In this document: positions 25,645 to 33,737 of the stretch, piece by piece
Layout: each line of letters begins with the position of its first letter
Numbering within the stretch: the stretch's first letter is position 1
Assembly: GCA_964603255.1 (NCBI GenBank)
Contig: CAZRVA010000012.1
Coordinates: 1-40,485 of the forward strand
From: UBA6183 sp964603255
GTDB lineage: Bacteria; Bacteroidota; Bacteroidia; UKL13-3
Length of the DNA stretch: 40,485 bases
Direction of reading: 5' to 3'
The notes under the pieces: generated by a model
The model's input: only the letters and a program-made list of their open reading frames with translations
What the model was told of the DNA's origin: nothing
Database searches by the model: none
Translations under genes and position numbers: made by a program

Positions 25645-26160
25645 TTATAAAATACCCAATTTCTTTTTAACTGCACCCATAATGTTATCGCCATCAGGTT
25701 TATATAATAATGGAGTTCCAGGGCTGCTATCAAACACATAAGTGTAACCACCTTCTTTAGCTACTGTACTAATAGTAGTTTTAGCTTTTTCAATAATTGG
25801 TTTCAACAATTCTTGTTCTTTGTTACGTGCGTTTTCTTGTGCATTTTCTTGAAACTCTTGAATACGAGTTTGCATATCACGCAATTCTTTCTCACGTAAA
25901 TCTTTAATTGCATCACTCATAGTAGCTTGATTTTTTTGGTATGTAGCCAATTTAGTTTCAAACTCATCGCTCATTTTTTTCAATTCATCTTGCAATGTTT
26001 TGCTAAATGCTTCCATATCGGTGGTTGCCTTTTTGTACTCAGGCATCATACGCATTAACTCCTGAAAATCGATGTAAGCAAACTTGTTTTGTGCATTGGC
26101 CTGTGTAGCGCCAAAAAACGTAGCTATAGCAATAGCCAATGTAATAATTGTTTTTTTCAT
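25645..26160 (-). CDS. OmpH/Skp family periplasmic chaperone (second copy)
   Basis: A 171-residue OmpH/Skp-family protein. It has a signal peptide MKKTIITLAIAIATFFGATQANA, then KFAYIDFQELMRMMPEYKKATTDMEAF, the start typical of the family, and a long heptad-like central coil (LQDELKKMSDEFETKLATYQKNQATMSDAIKDLREKELRDMQTRIQEFQENAQENARNKEQEL). The C-terminal part (IIEKAKTTISTVAKEGGYTYVFDSSPGTPLLY) forms the trimerisation core in Skp. It escorts unfolded outer membrane proteins to BamA. The gene follows the other ompH copy by 9 bases and is the last of the uppS-bamA-ompH-ompH unit. Confidence 0.93.
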   Translation of the reverse strand: MKKTIITLAIAIATFFGATQANAQNKFAYIDFQELMRMMPEYKKATTDMEAFSKTLQDELKKMSDEFETKLATYQKNQATMSDAIKDLREKELRDMQTRIQEFQENAQENARNKEQELLKPIIEKAKTTISTVAKEGGYTYVFDSSPGTPLLYKPDGDNIMGAVKKKLGIL

Positions 26161-26169
26161 GGTATTTAT

Positions 26170-26730
26170 TTACTTGTCTTTCTTTTGCTGATTTTGGTTG
26201 TCTTTGTTTTTGGTAACCGCAACACCAAGTTCTGTTAGTACTTCATCGCTTTTATCGTATTTGGCGTTAGAGTACAACATAATCATGTCGCTACCTTTGG
26301 CAAATATAAAATCTAAAGCACCTTGTTTTGCAACTTTTTGCACGGCATCAAAAACTTTGTCCTGTATAGGTTTAATTAACTCTTGTCTTTTCTTAAACAA
26401 CTCACCTTCGTAACCAAATTTTGCGTTGCGATAATCGCGCAGGTCCTTTTCTTTGTCTTTAATTTCCTGCTCACGTTTTTTACGCAAATCTTCGGTTAAT
26501 AAAACTTGTTCTGCTGTAAAATCGCGGTACATTTTATCAATTGCGGTTTGTTTTTTCTCAATTTCCTTTTCCCAATCAGCCGAAAGTTGTTCTAACTGTT
26601 TTTGTGCCGAACGGTACTCTGGTAGCATATCTAAAATGTACTCGGTATCTACATATGCAAAGCGTTGTGCTTGGCTACTTGCAAAAGCAGTGCCAGCCAA
26701 CAAAATCAATAAAAAAATCTTTTTCATCAT
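26170..26730 (-). CDS. OmpH/Skp family periplasmic chaperone (first copy)
   Basis: A 186-residue OmpH/Skp-family protein. I start at the ATG at 26730, giving signal MMKKIFLLILLAGTAFASSQA; an upstream in-frame ATG at 26766 would place 12 polar residues before it and overlap bamA. The body has RFAYVDTEYILDMLPEYRSAQKQLEQL, a coiled-coil region rich in Lys/Glu/Gln (ADWEKEIEKKQTAIDKMYRDF... EDLRKKREQEIKDKEKDLRDYRN), and the C-terminal KVFDAVQKVAKQGALDFIFAKGSDMIMLY. The tail is Lys/Gln/Asn-rich (KDNQNQQKKDK). Tandem paralogues of this gene behind bamA are common in Bacteroidota. The two copies differ in sequence and may serve different clients. Confidence 0.93.
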   Translation of the reverse strand: MMKKIFLLILLAGTAFASSQAQRFAYVDTEYILDMLPEYRSAQKQLEQLSADWEKEIEKKQTAIDKMYRDFTAEQVLLTEDLRKKREQEIKDKEKDLRDYRNAKFGYEGELFKKRQELIKPIQDKVFDAVQKVAKQGALDFIFAKGSDMIMLYSNAKYDKSDEVLTELGVAVTKNKDNQNQQKKDK

Positions 26731-26749
26731 TGGTTTATTATTAAATGAT

Positions 26750-29305
26750 TTAAAATTGTTGACCAATTAAGAAGTGGAAGTTACCACGGTTATACTGCCC
26801 ATCAACAGAGTATGTTGGAGCATCAAAACCATAACCATAATCTAAACCAATCATACCAAACATAGGTAAGAAAATACGCACACCTGCGCCCACAGATCGG
26901 TAAATTTGAAACGGATTATAATCTTTAAATTTTAACCATGCTCCGCCTGCCTCTGCAAATAAAAGCGGGAATACCGTAGCCTGAGGGTTTAATGATATTG
27001 GATAACGCAACTCAAATGTGTAGCGGTTATAAATTGTCCCACCTTCGCGTACTTGCTGTTCAAACGTTCCGGTGTTGGTTACAATTCTATCGTTTCTTAT
27101 CGGTGTAAGCGAGTTGTCTTGATAACCTCTTAGCGCCACCAGTTCACGTCCATCTAAGTTCCATCCCATTAATCCTGCTCCACCAACCCAAAAACGCTCA
27201 AATGGTGTCATTCCTACTAATGGATTGTAAGTGCCGATAAAGCCAAAGTTTGCGCGGCTCATAATTACCAGTTTTCCTACAATTGGAGTGAAGAATGTTG
27301 CATCAAATTTCCATTTATGAAACTCCAGTAAACGGTAACGTTTTGATGGTTCTAGGTTTTTATAATCAACACCATTAAACAACGAATAAGGTGGTGTTGC
27401 CTGTACCGAAAATGAAATGTTTGAACCGCTACTTGGGTAAATATTTTGGTTGGTTGAGTTACGACTTAATACAAAACGCAAACTAATACTGTTTGATACA
27501 CCTTCGGGTACACTGGCAATGTAACTCTTACCATATACATCGTACATATTATTGTAGCGCTGAAGGTTTAACGAGTATTGAGCCACAAAATAATCATCAG
27601 GCCACTTTAAACGTTTAGCAATGCCAATACTGGCACCAGTTGTAAACAATGCCGAACGTAAAGCTTCTCCTTTACGGTAACCATTGCTTTGCACCGAATG
27701 GAAAATAGAGACCGTTAAGGCATTTGGTTTTTTACCACCAAGCCAAGGCTCAGTAAATGATGCACTGTATGATTGAAAGAAGGTACCATTACTTTGAGCA
27801 CGTAAACTTAAACGTTGTCCATCGCCACTTGGCACTGGTGCCCATGCTTTAGGGTCAAACATTTTACGGGTAGAGAAGTTGTTTAAGGTTAAACCTAAGG
27901 TTCCTACAACACTGTACATACCCCAACCTGCTGATAATTCTATCTGATCGTTTGGTCTTTCTTCTACTTTGTATTCAATATCTACCGTACCATTTTCCGG
28001 GTGAGGAACAGGATTTACATTTAATGCTTCCGGGTTAAAATAACCAACTGTTGAAAGCGCTTGTAAACTGCGTGTTACATCACTACGACTAAAAAGCTGT
28101 CCGGGTTTTGTACGTAACTCGCGTAAAATAACATGGTCGCTTGTTTTGGTATTACCCATCACCGTTACCTTGTTTATTCGGGCTTGCGGACCTTCGGTCA
28201 TTCTTAATTCAAGGTCAATCGAGTCGCCTTCAACCAACACTTCAACCGGTTCAATTCTAAAAAACAAATAACCGTCATCCATGTACAAAGTACTAATGTC
28301 TAGGTCGGTTTGGTTCATGTTTAACCTTGAGTCAAGATAGGCTTGGTTGTATACATCACCACGTTTAATTTTTAAAATTTCGTGCAACTGTTGGCTAGTA
28401 TACTTTGTATTACCTACAAAGTTAATACTGCGGTAAAAGTACTTAGTTCCTTCGTTTAGGGTAATGTTGATGTTGATAGACTTTTTATCGTTGCGGTAAA
28501 TGCTATCGCTAACAATTTCAATATCTCTGTAACCTAGTGAAAGGTACTTATCAATAATCTTTTTCTTATCCTCTTCGTATTCGCTCTCAATGTATCTTGA
28601 TTTGGCTAAAAAACGTTTGCGCTCTTTGGTTTTCTTAAGTGCCTTTTTTAGCTTTTTTGATGGTACAGTTGTGTTACCAACAAATTCAATGCTATTGATT
28701 TTTACTTTTTCACCTCTATTAACCGTAATACGCAGTTTTGAGGTGTTTTTGCGGGCATCATCAGGTATTACCTCAAATGTAGCATCTGCATCTAAAAAGC
28801 CCTTATCAATAAAGTATTTTTTTATTTGGGTTCGGGTTGAGTTTAACATGTTATCGGTAATAATTTGTCCCGATTTTAGTGTTAACTCATCGCGTAAACT
28901 AGTAGCTTTACTCTTGCGTAAACCTTTAATGGTGAAGTTAGATAAACGAGGTTTTTCTCTAACAGTTATTTCCAATGATACTTTGTCGTCTGTAATATCT
29001 AGAATGCTAATTTTTACATCATCAAAAAGTTTTTGTTTCCATAGGTTGGTAATGGCACGTGTGATATCATCACCCGGTATTTTAATTTTCTGACCAATTT
29101 CTAATCCTGAAAGTACCTGTAAAACACTTCTATCATAGTAGCTGGTACCACTAATCAAAACACCTGTTATCTCGTAAGTTCTTGGAAAACTATAATCAAT
29201 ATAGCCCATACTCGGCTTTTGAACCGAGGCGGTGTCTTGTGCCAATGATACCAAAGCAACTAAAGTGCTGATTAAGGCAAGAAATATGTATTTAGTTACT
29301 TTCAT
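26750..29305 (-). CDS. bamA: Outer membrane protein assembly factor BamA
   Basis: An 851-residue Omp85 protein, the core of the BAM complex that inserts barrels into the outer membrane. The signal peptide is MKVTKYIFLALISTLVALVSLAQ. After it come about five POTRA repeats (about residues 45-440; for example LSGLEIGQKIKIPGDDITRAITNLWKQKLFDDVKIS, and FVGNTTVPSKKLKKALK, and VMGNTKTSDHVILRELRTKPGQLFSRSDVTRSLQALSTVGYF). The barrel has the family landmarks (SLRAQSNGTFFQSYSASFTEPWLGGK, the loop-6 area MGWNLDGRELVALRGY in VRGF-like form) and ends NFHFLIGQQF, with the C-terminal Phe recognised by BAM. It overlaps uppS by one base (TAATG) and precedes ompH by 19 bases. Confidence 0.97.
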   Translation of the reverse strand: MKVTKYIFLALISTLVALVSLAQDTASVQKPSMGYIDYSFPRTYEITGVLISGTSYYDRSVLQVLSGLEIGQKIKIPGDDITRAITNLWKQKLFDDVKISILDITDDKVSLEITVREKPRLSNFTIKGLRKSKATSLRDELTLKSGQIITDNMLNSTRTQIKKYFIDKGFLDADATFEVIPDDARKNTSKLRITVNRGEKVKINSIEFVGNTTVPSKKLKKALKKTKERKRFLAKSRYIESEYEEDKKKIIDKYLSLGYRDIEIVSDSIYRNDKKSININITLNEGTKYFYRSINFVGNTKYTSQQLHEILKIKRGDVYNQAYLDSRLNMNQTDLDISTLYMDDGYLFFRIEPVEVLVEGDSIDLELRMTEGPQARINKVTVMGNTKTSDHVILRELRTKPGQLFSRSDVTRSLQALSTVGYFNPEALNVNPVPHPENGTVDIEYKVEERPNDQIELSAGWGMYSVVGTLGLTLNNFSTRKMFDPKAWAPVPSGDGQRLSLRAQSNGTFFQSYSASFTEPWLGGKKPNALTVSIFHSVQSNGYRKGEALRSALFTTGASIGIAKRLKWPDDYFVAQYSLNLQRYNNMYDVYGKSYIASVPEGVSNSISLRFVLSRNSTNQNIYPSSGSNISFSVQATPPYSLFNGVDYKNLEPSKRYRLLEFHKWKFDATFFTPIVGKLVIMSRANFGFIGTYNPLVGMTPFERFWVGGAGLMGWNLDGRELVALRGYQDNSLTPIRNDRIVTNTGTFEQQVREGGTIYNRYTFELRYPISLNPQATVFPLLFAEAGGAWLKFKDYNPFQIYRSVGAGVRIFLPMFGMIGLDYGYGFDAPTYSVDGQYNRGNFHFLIGQQF

Positions 29306-30048
29306 TAAACGGCTAATTGTTCGCTGGTTTTGCCAAAGCGTCTTTCTCTTTGTTGGTAATTAAGAATCGCTTCGTACAAGTTTTCTCTATTAAAATCGGG
29401 CCAAAGGGTGTCTGTAAAATAAAATTCGCTGTAGGCTAACTCCCAAAGTAAGAAATTGCTAATTCTATGTTCACCACTTGTTCTAATCATTAACTCTGGG
29501 TTTGGAGTTCCGAATGTGGATAGGTGCTCATCTATGGTTTTATCTGAAATATTTTCAGGAAGAAGTGCCCCGTCTTTAACCTTTGATGCTATGTTTTTTA
29601 CTGCGTTGGTAATATCCCATTTGGCACTGTAGCTCAGTGCCAAAACTAAAGTCATTCTGGTATTATTCTTAGTTTCCTCAATGGCAGCCGATAGTTCCTT
29701 GTAGCATTTGGGTGGTAAATCACCCATGTTTCCAATGGCTTGCAATTTGATATTGTTTTTCATTAATGTATTGGTCTCTTTTCTAATGGTGGAAACCAAT
29801 AACTCCATGAGTGCAACAACTTCTAGCTGAGGTCGATTCCAGTTTTCTGTCGAAAATGCATAAAGTGTAAGATATTTAACACCAAGTTCTGCAGCAGATT
29901 CAGTAGCCTCGCGCACTGCTTTTACTCCATTCTGATGACCAAAAATGCGAAATTTACCTTTCTCTTTAGCCCAGCGGCCGTTACCATCCATGATAATGGC
30001 AATGTGTTCCGGCAATCTTTGCACGTCAATCTTACTTTTTAGGCTCAT
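29305..30048 (-). CDS. uppS: Isoprenyl transferase (undecaprenyl diphosphate synthase)
   Basis: A 247-residue cis-prenyltransferase (EC 2.5.1.31) that builds the C55 lipid carrier for peptidoglycan and other envelope glycans. Motifs: PEHIAIIMDGNGRWA with catalytic Asp21, the GHQNGVKAVREATE segment, LYAFSTENWNRP, and a C-terminal DGALLPENISDKTIDEHLSTFGTPNPELMIRTSGEHRISNFLLWELAYSEFYFTDTLWPDF segment (RTSGE and W/D residues). Length is usual. The stop codon overlaps the bamA start by one base. It lies 29 bases after the last DUF6089-like gene. This uppS-bamA pairing is common in Bacteroidota. A TTCGCTACCTTA element lies 17 bases upstream of the ATG. Confidence 0.97.
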   Translation of the reverse strand: MSLKSKIDVQRLPEHIAIIMDGNGRWAKEKGKFRIFGHQNGVKAVREATESAAELGVKYLTLYAFSTENWNRPQLEVVALMELLVSTIRKETNTLMKNNIKLQAIGNMGDLPPKCYKELSAAIEETKNNTRMTLVLALSYSAKWDITNAVKNIASKVKDGALLPENISDKTIDEHLSTFGTPNPELMIRTSGEHRISNFLLWELAYSEFYFTDTLWPDFNRENLYEAILNYQQRERRFGKTSEQLAV

Positions 30049-30064
30049 TTTAGGTTTAAAAATA

Positions 30065-30080
30065 TAAGGTAGCGAATTTA
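30065..30080 (-). promoter_or_regulatory. Putative promoter element before uppS
   Basis: Minus-strand TAAATTCG (30073-30080) is one base from TAnnTTTG and continues into TTCGCTACCTTA (30065-30076), the same 12 bases as before the ClC gene. The box overlaps the stop codon of the upstream gene; no clear -33 element. Confidence 0.4.
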
Positions 30081-30875
30081 ATAAAATCTAGCACACTTAA
30101 TACGAGTAAATATGCGATAAGTTACACTAATGTTGGCAACAAAGTAAAAATCGTTAAAATCAGGGTTGCCGCGTTGGTAGCCTTCTTTGTTTAAAAATGC
30201 ACCTTCGTTAAGCGAATACGATGGATCTGCTAAAGCCGCACCAACAATTCCCCGCTCGTTCAGTTGCTTTGCCGGGTCAACGTAGGTATTACTTACATCA
30301 TCTAAATAGTCGGTGTAGGTTTTTCTTAGTCCTAAACTTCCTTCTAAACTCATTTTTCTGCCGGGCATCCACTTCACTCCAATACCCATTGGCATAACCA
30401 CTGCTACTCCGCTGTATGCTTTGCCTTCGGTTTGATATTGGCGTAAATCATACCATTGGTTATTGTACATCCCTTGTGGATTAAAAAATGCTGCACCTAA
30501 ACCCCAATATACATATGGACTGAATCGTTTATCATTTACACCGGTGCCGTATTTAAAGTAATTAAACTCAACCAAGCCCGCTAATTCAGTAATATCCGTT
30601 TTAAATTTTATGTTTCTTGGTTGGTTGTAACTAAAGTTTTCATCACTGCCACCAATACGCAGTTGGGTACCGATAGCAGTTAAAGCCCATGTATTATTTA
30701 GGTTGAGTCGGGCAAAAATTCCACCAGAGTATCTCGTTTCTCCTAATACTATGCTTTGTGCTAAATCGCCCGTGTAATTTGCTAAACCCGCATGAATACC
30801 CAATTCAACTTTCTGAGCAACAGCTGAAAAACTTAAACATATAAAAAGCGAATAAACTATGGACTTAAACTTCAC
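30078..30875 (-). CDS. DUF6089-like outer membrane barrel, copy 1
   Basis: A 265-residue barrel protein, last of three related genes in a row. The signal peptide is MKFKSIVYSLFICLSFSAVAQ. Mature features shared with the two neighbours: KVELGIHAGLANYTGDLAQ at the N-terminus, a central PYVYWGLGAAFFNPQG block, GVKWMPGRKMSLEGSLGLRKTYTDYLDDVSNTYVDP, and a C-terminal ISVTYRIFTRIKCARFY. The repeated TDYLDDV/TKYLDDV/TSYIDDI motif makes paralogy clear. They are likely small outer membrane barrels whose function is not established. The gene sits 15 bases after copy 2 and 29 before uppS; the block is therefore tied to the essential uppS-bamA unit. Confidence 0.85.
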   Translation of the reverse strand: MKFKSIVYSLFICLSFSAVAQKVELGIHAGLANYTGDLAQSIVLGETRYSGGIFARLNLNNTWALTAIGTQLRIGGSDENFSYNQPRNIKFKTDITELAGLVEFNYFKYGTGVNDKRFSPYVYWGLGAAFFNPQGMYNNQWYDLRQYQTEGKAYSGVAVVMPMGIGVKWMPGRKMSLEGSLGLRKTYTDYLDDVSNTYVDPAKQLNERGIVGAALADPSYSLNEGAFLNKEGYQRGNPDFNDFYFVANISVTYRIFTRIKCARFY

Positions 30876-30890
30876 TAACAGGTATAACGT

Positions 30891-31763
30891 TTAAAGTCGC
30901 GGACATAGCATACCGGCATTCTGAAAAATGTATGATACACTGAATCCTGCCATAAAATACATGTCTGTACCAAAAATTAAACCGGGTGTTGTTCTAAGGT
31001 CGCCTTCTTTTGCTATTGGTAAATTTGGATAATCAGCAGCAACTTCACCCGTTCTGTTGGCTAAACTTCCTGCTGTAGGTCCGTATGCACGTGCTACAAC
31101 ATTAGAGTTTGCGTATTTACCTCCAACATCGTCAAGGTATTTGGTGAAAGTAAAACGAAATCCAGCCTCAACACCTACCACAAAACTTTGTGATACGCGT
31201 TTTTTTATACCCATTCCAATAGGTACACAAACGGTTGTTAAATCGTATTTTTTTAAGTTATTGTATTGGGTTGTTCCTTGACCTTCTGTTCCTAATGGCT
31301 GTAGCTCGTATGTGTTTCCACCAAAATCTGTTTTAGGGTTGAAGTGAAAAATACCAATACCTCCAAAAACGTAAGGAACAAAGGGTCTTCCGCCTCTGCC
31401 CGATAGTTTGTTGGGAACTAAATTGTATTCTCCATGAACAGAAAACTCGTAAATATCGCTGTGGAAATTGGTGTTACGCATTTGGTTTTTAGGTTTTGAT
31501 GCCAATGAATCAGCACCTGAAACTTTTCCGTAAGCAATCATCCCTTTTAACGTAAATCTTTGGCTTACATTGTATCGGCCCATCACAGCAGCACTAGGAT
31601 GAAACTGATCAAAGCGCATTTTTTGCTCACTCACATCACCAATATAATTTGACACACCTCCATATACACCAAACTCTATGTTTTGCGCAAAAACCGGCAT
31701 GATTAAAAGAGTAGAAGAAACGGCTAGAAAGTTTTTAAGTTTGAAAAATGTGTTAACCCCCAT
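30891..31763 (-). CDS. DUF6089-like outer membrane barrel, copy 2
   Basis: A 290-residue paralogue of its two neighbours. The signal is MGVNTFFKLKNFLAVSSTLLIMPVFAQ, then NIEFGVYGGVSNYIGDVSEQ, PFVPYVFGGIGIFHFNPKTDF, RFTFTKYLDDVGGKYAN and the C-terminal FSVSYIFQNAGMLCPRL. The ATG at 31763 is chosen over an upstream in-frame TTG at 31772, which overlaps the -7 box. The start has a TATATTTG box ending 6 bases before it, so this gene has its own promoter and the transcript should have almost no leader. Copy 1 and uppS-bamA may be served by this promoter too. Function unknown; a barrel role is inferred from strand pattern and neighbours. Confidence 0.85.
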   Translation of the reverse strand: MGVNTFFKLKNFLAVSSTLLIMPVFAQNIEFGVYGGVSNYIGDVSEQKMRFDQFHPSAAVMGRYNVSQRFTLKGMIAYGKVSGADSLASKPKNQMRNTNFHSDIYEFSVHGEYNLVPNKLSGRGGRPFVPYVFGGIGIFHFNPKTDFGGNTYELQPLGTEGQGTTQYNNLKKYDLTTVCVPIGMGIKKRVSQSFVVGVEAGFRFTFTKYLDDVGGKYANSNVVARAYGPTAGSLANRTGEVAADYPNLPIAKEGDLRTTPGLIFGTDMYFMAGFSVSYIFQNAGMLCPRL

Positions 31764-31769
31764 AAACAA

Positions 31770-31799
31770 CAAATATAGGTTTATAGCTTAAAACGCAAA
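31770..31799 (-). promoter_or_regulatory. Promoter of DUF6089 copy 2
   Basis: Minus-strand TTTTG at 31795-31799, 17 bases, TATATTTG at 31770-31777. The box ends 6 bases before the ATG at 31763. Confidence 0.75.
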
Positions 31800-31820
31800 A
31801 TGTTTGCAAAAGTTGTGGGA

Positions 31821-31845
31821 TAAGCTATTAATTTTTAATAGCTTA
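31821..31845. repeat. Inverted repeat between two DUF6089-like genes
   Basis: TAAGCTATTA and its exact complement TAATAGCTTA flank a 5-base loop. It lies 23 bases past the stop of copy 3. No T tract follows, so it may be a weak terminator or mRNA-end hairpin. Confidence 0.5.
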
Positions 31846-31868
31846 AGTTTTAAGAAAGAAAGATAATG

Positions 31869-32762
31869 TTAGTAAAAACGTGGGCAACGAATGGCTTTTC
31901 CGTAGCTTCTGCCACGACTTCCGCTTCCTCCGCCTGTTGCTTCACCAAATGTATATGCAGCGGTAATACCCATGGTTACATAAAAATCGCTTGCACCTAA
32001 AAATTGGTTCAATCCATTAGAGCCGTAACCTTCTTTGGTATTACCCATTTTACTTCTTAAATCGCCCGGATTACGGTTAGCTGTGCTGCGTGAATAATAG
32101 TATTGGGTTAATGTTGGGAAAGGTGTTTTGCTTGGATCTTGATACACGTTATCAGGCGCTATGTCATCAATGTATGATGTGTTGGTATATCTAATACCCA
32201 ACTCAAATCCTAATTGAAATTTACGTGCTACGTAATACCTAGCACCAAAACCAAACGGAACACAAATACCATTTTGTGTGTAAGCAACACCAGAAAGCTG
32301 TAGTGGTGCTAAACTTTGCATTTGCCCATTAAAATCGCTTTTTGGGGTAAAGTTAAACATGCCAATACCACCAAATAAATAGGGGATAAATGGGTTGGCA
32401 AATCTTCTGCCGCGATTACGGTCTTCTATTAAGTTCCACTCTAATTGTAAAGAGCCTTCTAAGATGTTGGTTTCAAACGACCAATTACGCTCTCTTTGCC
32501 ATTGGCTTTCACTTAGTTGATCATCACCTGATACTTTATTAAATCCACCATAAGCTTTTACAGCGAACCTGCCGCCCAATCTGTAACGTAAAAATCCACC
32601 AATAGCTCCCCTCATTGTGGTTGGCTCGAGCTCATTAACTACATCACCGTAATAATAAGAGCCGCCCAATAGCAATCCTGCATCAATTTTTTGGGCATTT
32701 ACACTTAAATTACCAAATGATGTTAATATTAATAAAGCTAAAATCTTATAAATCGTCTTCAT
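31869..32762 (-). CDS. DUF6089-like outer membrane barrel, copy 3
   Basis: A 297-residue paralogue, first of the three in transcription order. The signal is MKTIYKILALLILTSFGNLSVNAQ, followed by KIDAGLLLGGSYYYGDVVNE, a PFIPYLFGGIGMFNFTPKSDF block nearly the same as in copy 2, LGIRYTNTSYIDDIAPDNVY, and a C-terminal AIRCPRFY. Gly/Ser/Arg-rich segment GGGSGSRGRSYGK lies just before the end. It has a consensus promoter at 32784-32814 and a 21-base gap to its ATG. The nadK stop codon lies upstream. The three copies share the PxVFGGIGxFxF and YxDD motifs but differ in length and loops, so the triplication is not recent. Confidence 0.87.
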   Translation of the reverse strand: MKTIYKILALLILTSFGNLSVNAQKIDAGLLLGGSYYYGDVVNELEPTTMRGAIGGFLRYRLGGRFAVKAYGGFNKVSGDDQLSESQWQRERNWSFETNILEGSLQLEWNLIEDRNRGRRFANPFIPYLFGGIGMFNFTPKSDFNGQMQSLAPLQLSGVAYTQNGICVPFGFGARYYVARKFQLGFELGIRYTNTSYIDDIAPDNVYQDPSKTPFPTLTQYYYSRSTANRNPGDLRSKMGNTKEGYGSNGLNQFLGASDFYVTMGITAAYTFGEATGGGSGSRGRSYGKAIRCPRFY

Positions 32763-32783
32763 TCAAAAGGGTTTATGATGGTA

Positions 32784-32814
32784 CAAAATTATTATAATAA
32801 ACTACAATTCCAAA
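32784..32814 (-). promoter_or_regulatory. Promoter of DUF6089 copy 3
   Basis: Minus-strand TTTG at 32811-32814, 19 bases, TAATTTTG at 32784-32791: full match to the Bacteroidota consensus at its preferred spacing. Confidence 0.8.
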
Positions 32815-32848
32815 GTTTATATCATCAAGGCAGTTAAATGCCCATTGG

Positions 32849-33733
32849 TTATACATTTCTATTATCAACACCCCACATTAATTTTTTACGTAAGGTGTTC
32901 AGGTAATTTTCCTCGTTAAATCTGATCAAGTGGAATTTAAAGTCGGCCATTCTTACTGCCAATTGTGTATTGCTGTTAATGGTTTCCGACCTTGAATCTA
33001 ATGATACCAAATAACTGGTGGCTCTCCCTTCAATTTCAAACGACAGTACATTTTGGTCGCTAACCACTATTGGACGAACATTTAAGTTATGAGGAGCTAC
33101 CGGTGTAATAACAAAGCTTGCACTGGTTGGGTAAAGAATGGGCCCTCCGCAACTTAAAGAATAACCCGTAGAGCCGGTTGGTGTTGAAATGATTAATCCA
33201 TCACTCCAGTAAGAGTTTAAAAACTCCCCATTTATATAGGAGTGAATAATAATCATAGACGATGAATCCTTTTTATGGATTACAAAGTCGTTCAGGGCAT
33301 ACTTAATGCCGCCAAAAAGTGGTTGGTTTGATTCGAGTTGAATAACCGAGCGACTATCTACTTGAAAATGTCCTTTTCTTAGGTTATCAATCGCTTTGGG
33401 TGCATCATCCATACTTACTCCGGCTAAAAAGCCTAGACGACCGCTATTTATACCCAATACCGGAATCTGTAAATCGCGAATGTACGTAAGGCAATCAAGC
33501 ATAGTACCATCACCGCCAATACTTACCATGTAATCAACTTCGCTATTTTTTAACACATCATAACTATCAAAGCTGTTGTTTTCCTTGATTTTTATTTCGG
33601 CTTGTTTACACTGAATGAGAAATGTTTCTTCAACCAAAAAAACAATCTCGTTTTCATGCAGAAAGTCGAACAACTTTTGCAGTTGCTTTTGGTATTCTTT
33701 TTTATAAACCCTGCCGTATATAGCGAGTTTCAT
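32849..33733 (-). CDS. nadK: NAD kinase
   Basis: A 294-residue enzyme that phosphorylates NAD to NADP (EC 2.7.1.23). The nucleotide-binding GGDGTML motif is at 73-79, with DYMVSIGGDGTMLD in front of a LGINSGRLGFLAG segment. Later, the NAD-binding NDFVIHK... DGLIISTPTGSTGYSLSCGGPIL... PVAPHNLNVRPIVVSD pattern is standard for the family. Length is usual. The gene lies 4 bases after the CBS protein gene, with the hydrolase gene 3 bases further up, so all three form one unit. The start has no separate promoter. A position next to DUF6089, uppS and bamA is common in this phylum. Confidence 0.97.
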   Translation of the reverse strand: MKLAIYGRVYKKEYQKQLQKLFDFLHENEIVFLVEETFLIQCKQAEIKIKENNSFDSYDVLKNSEVDYMVSIGGDGTMLDCLTYIRDLQIPVLGINSGRLGFLAGVSMDDAPKAIDNLRKGHFQVDSRSVIQLESNQPLFGGIKYALNDFVIHKKDSSSMIIIHSYINGEFLNSYWSDGLIISTPTGSTGYSLSCGGPILYPTSASFVITPVAPHNLNVRPIVVSDQNVLSFEIEGRATSYLVSLDSRSETINSNTQLAVRMADFKFHLIRFNEENYLNTLRKKLMWGVDNRNV

Positions 33734-33737
33734 AATG

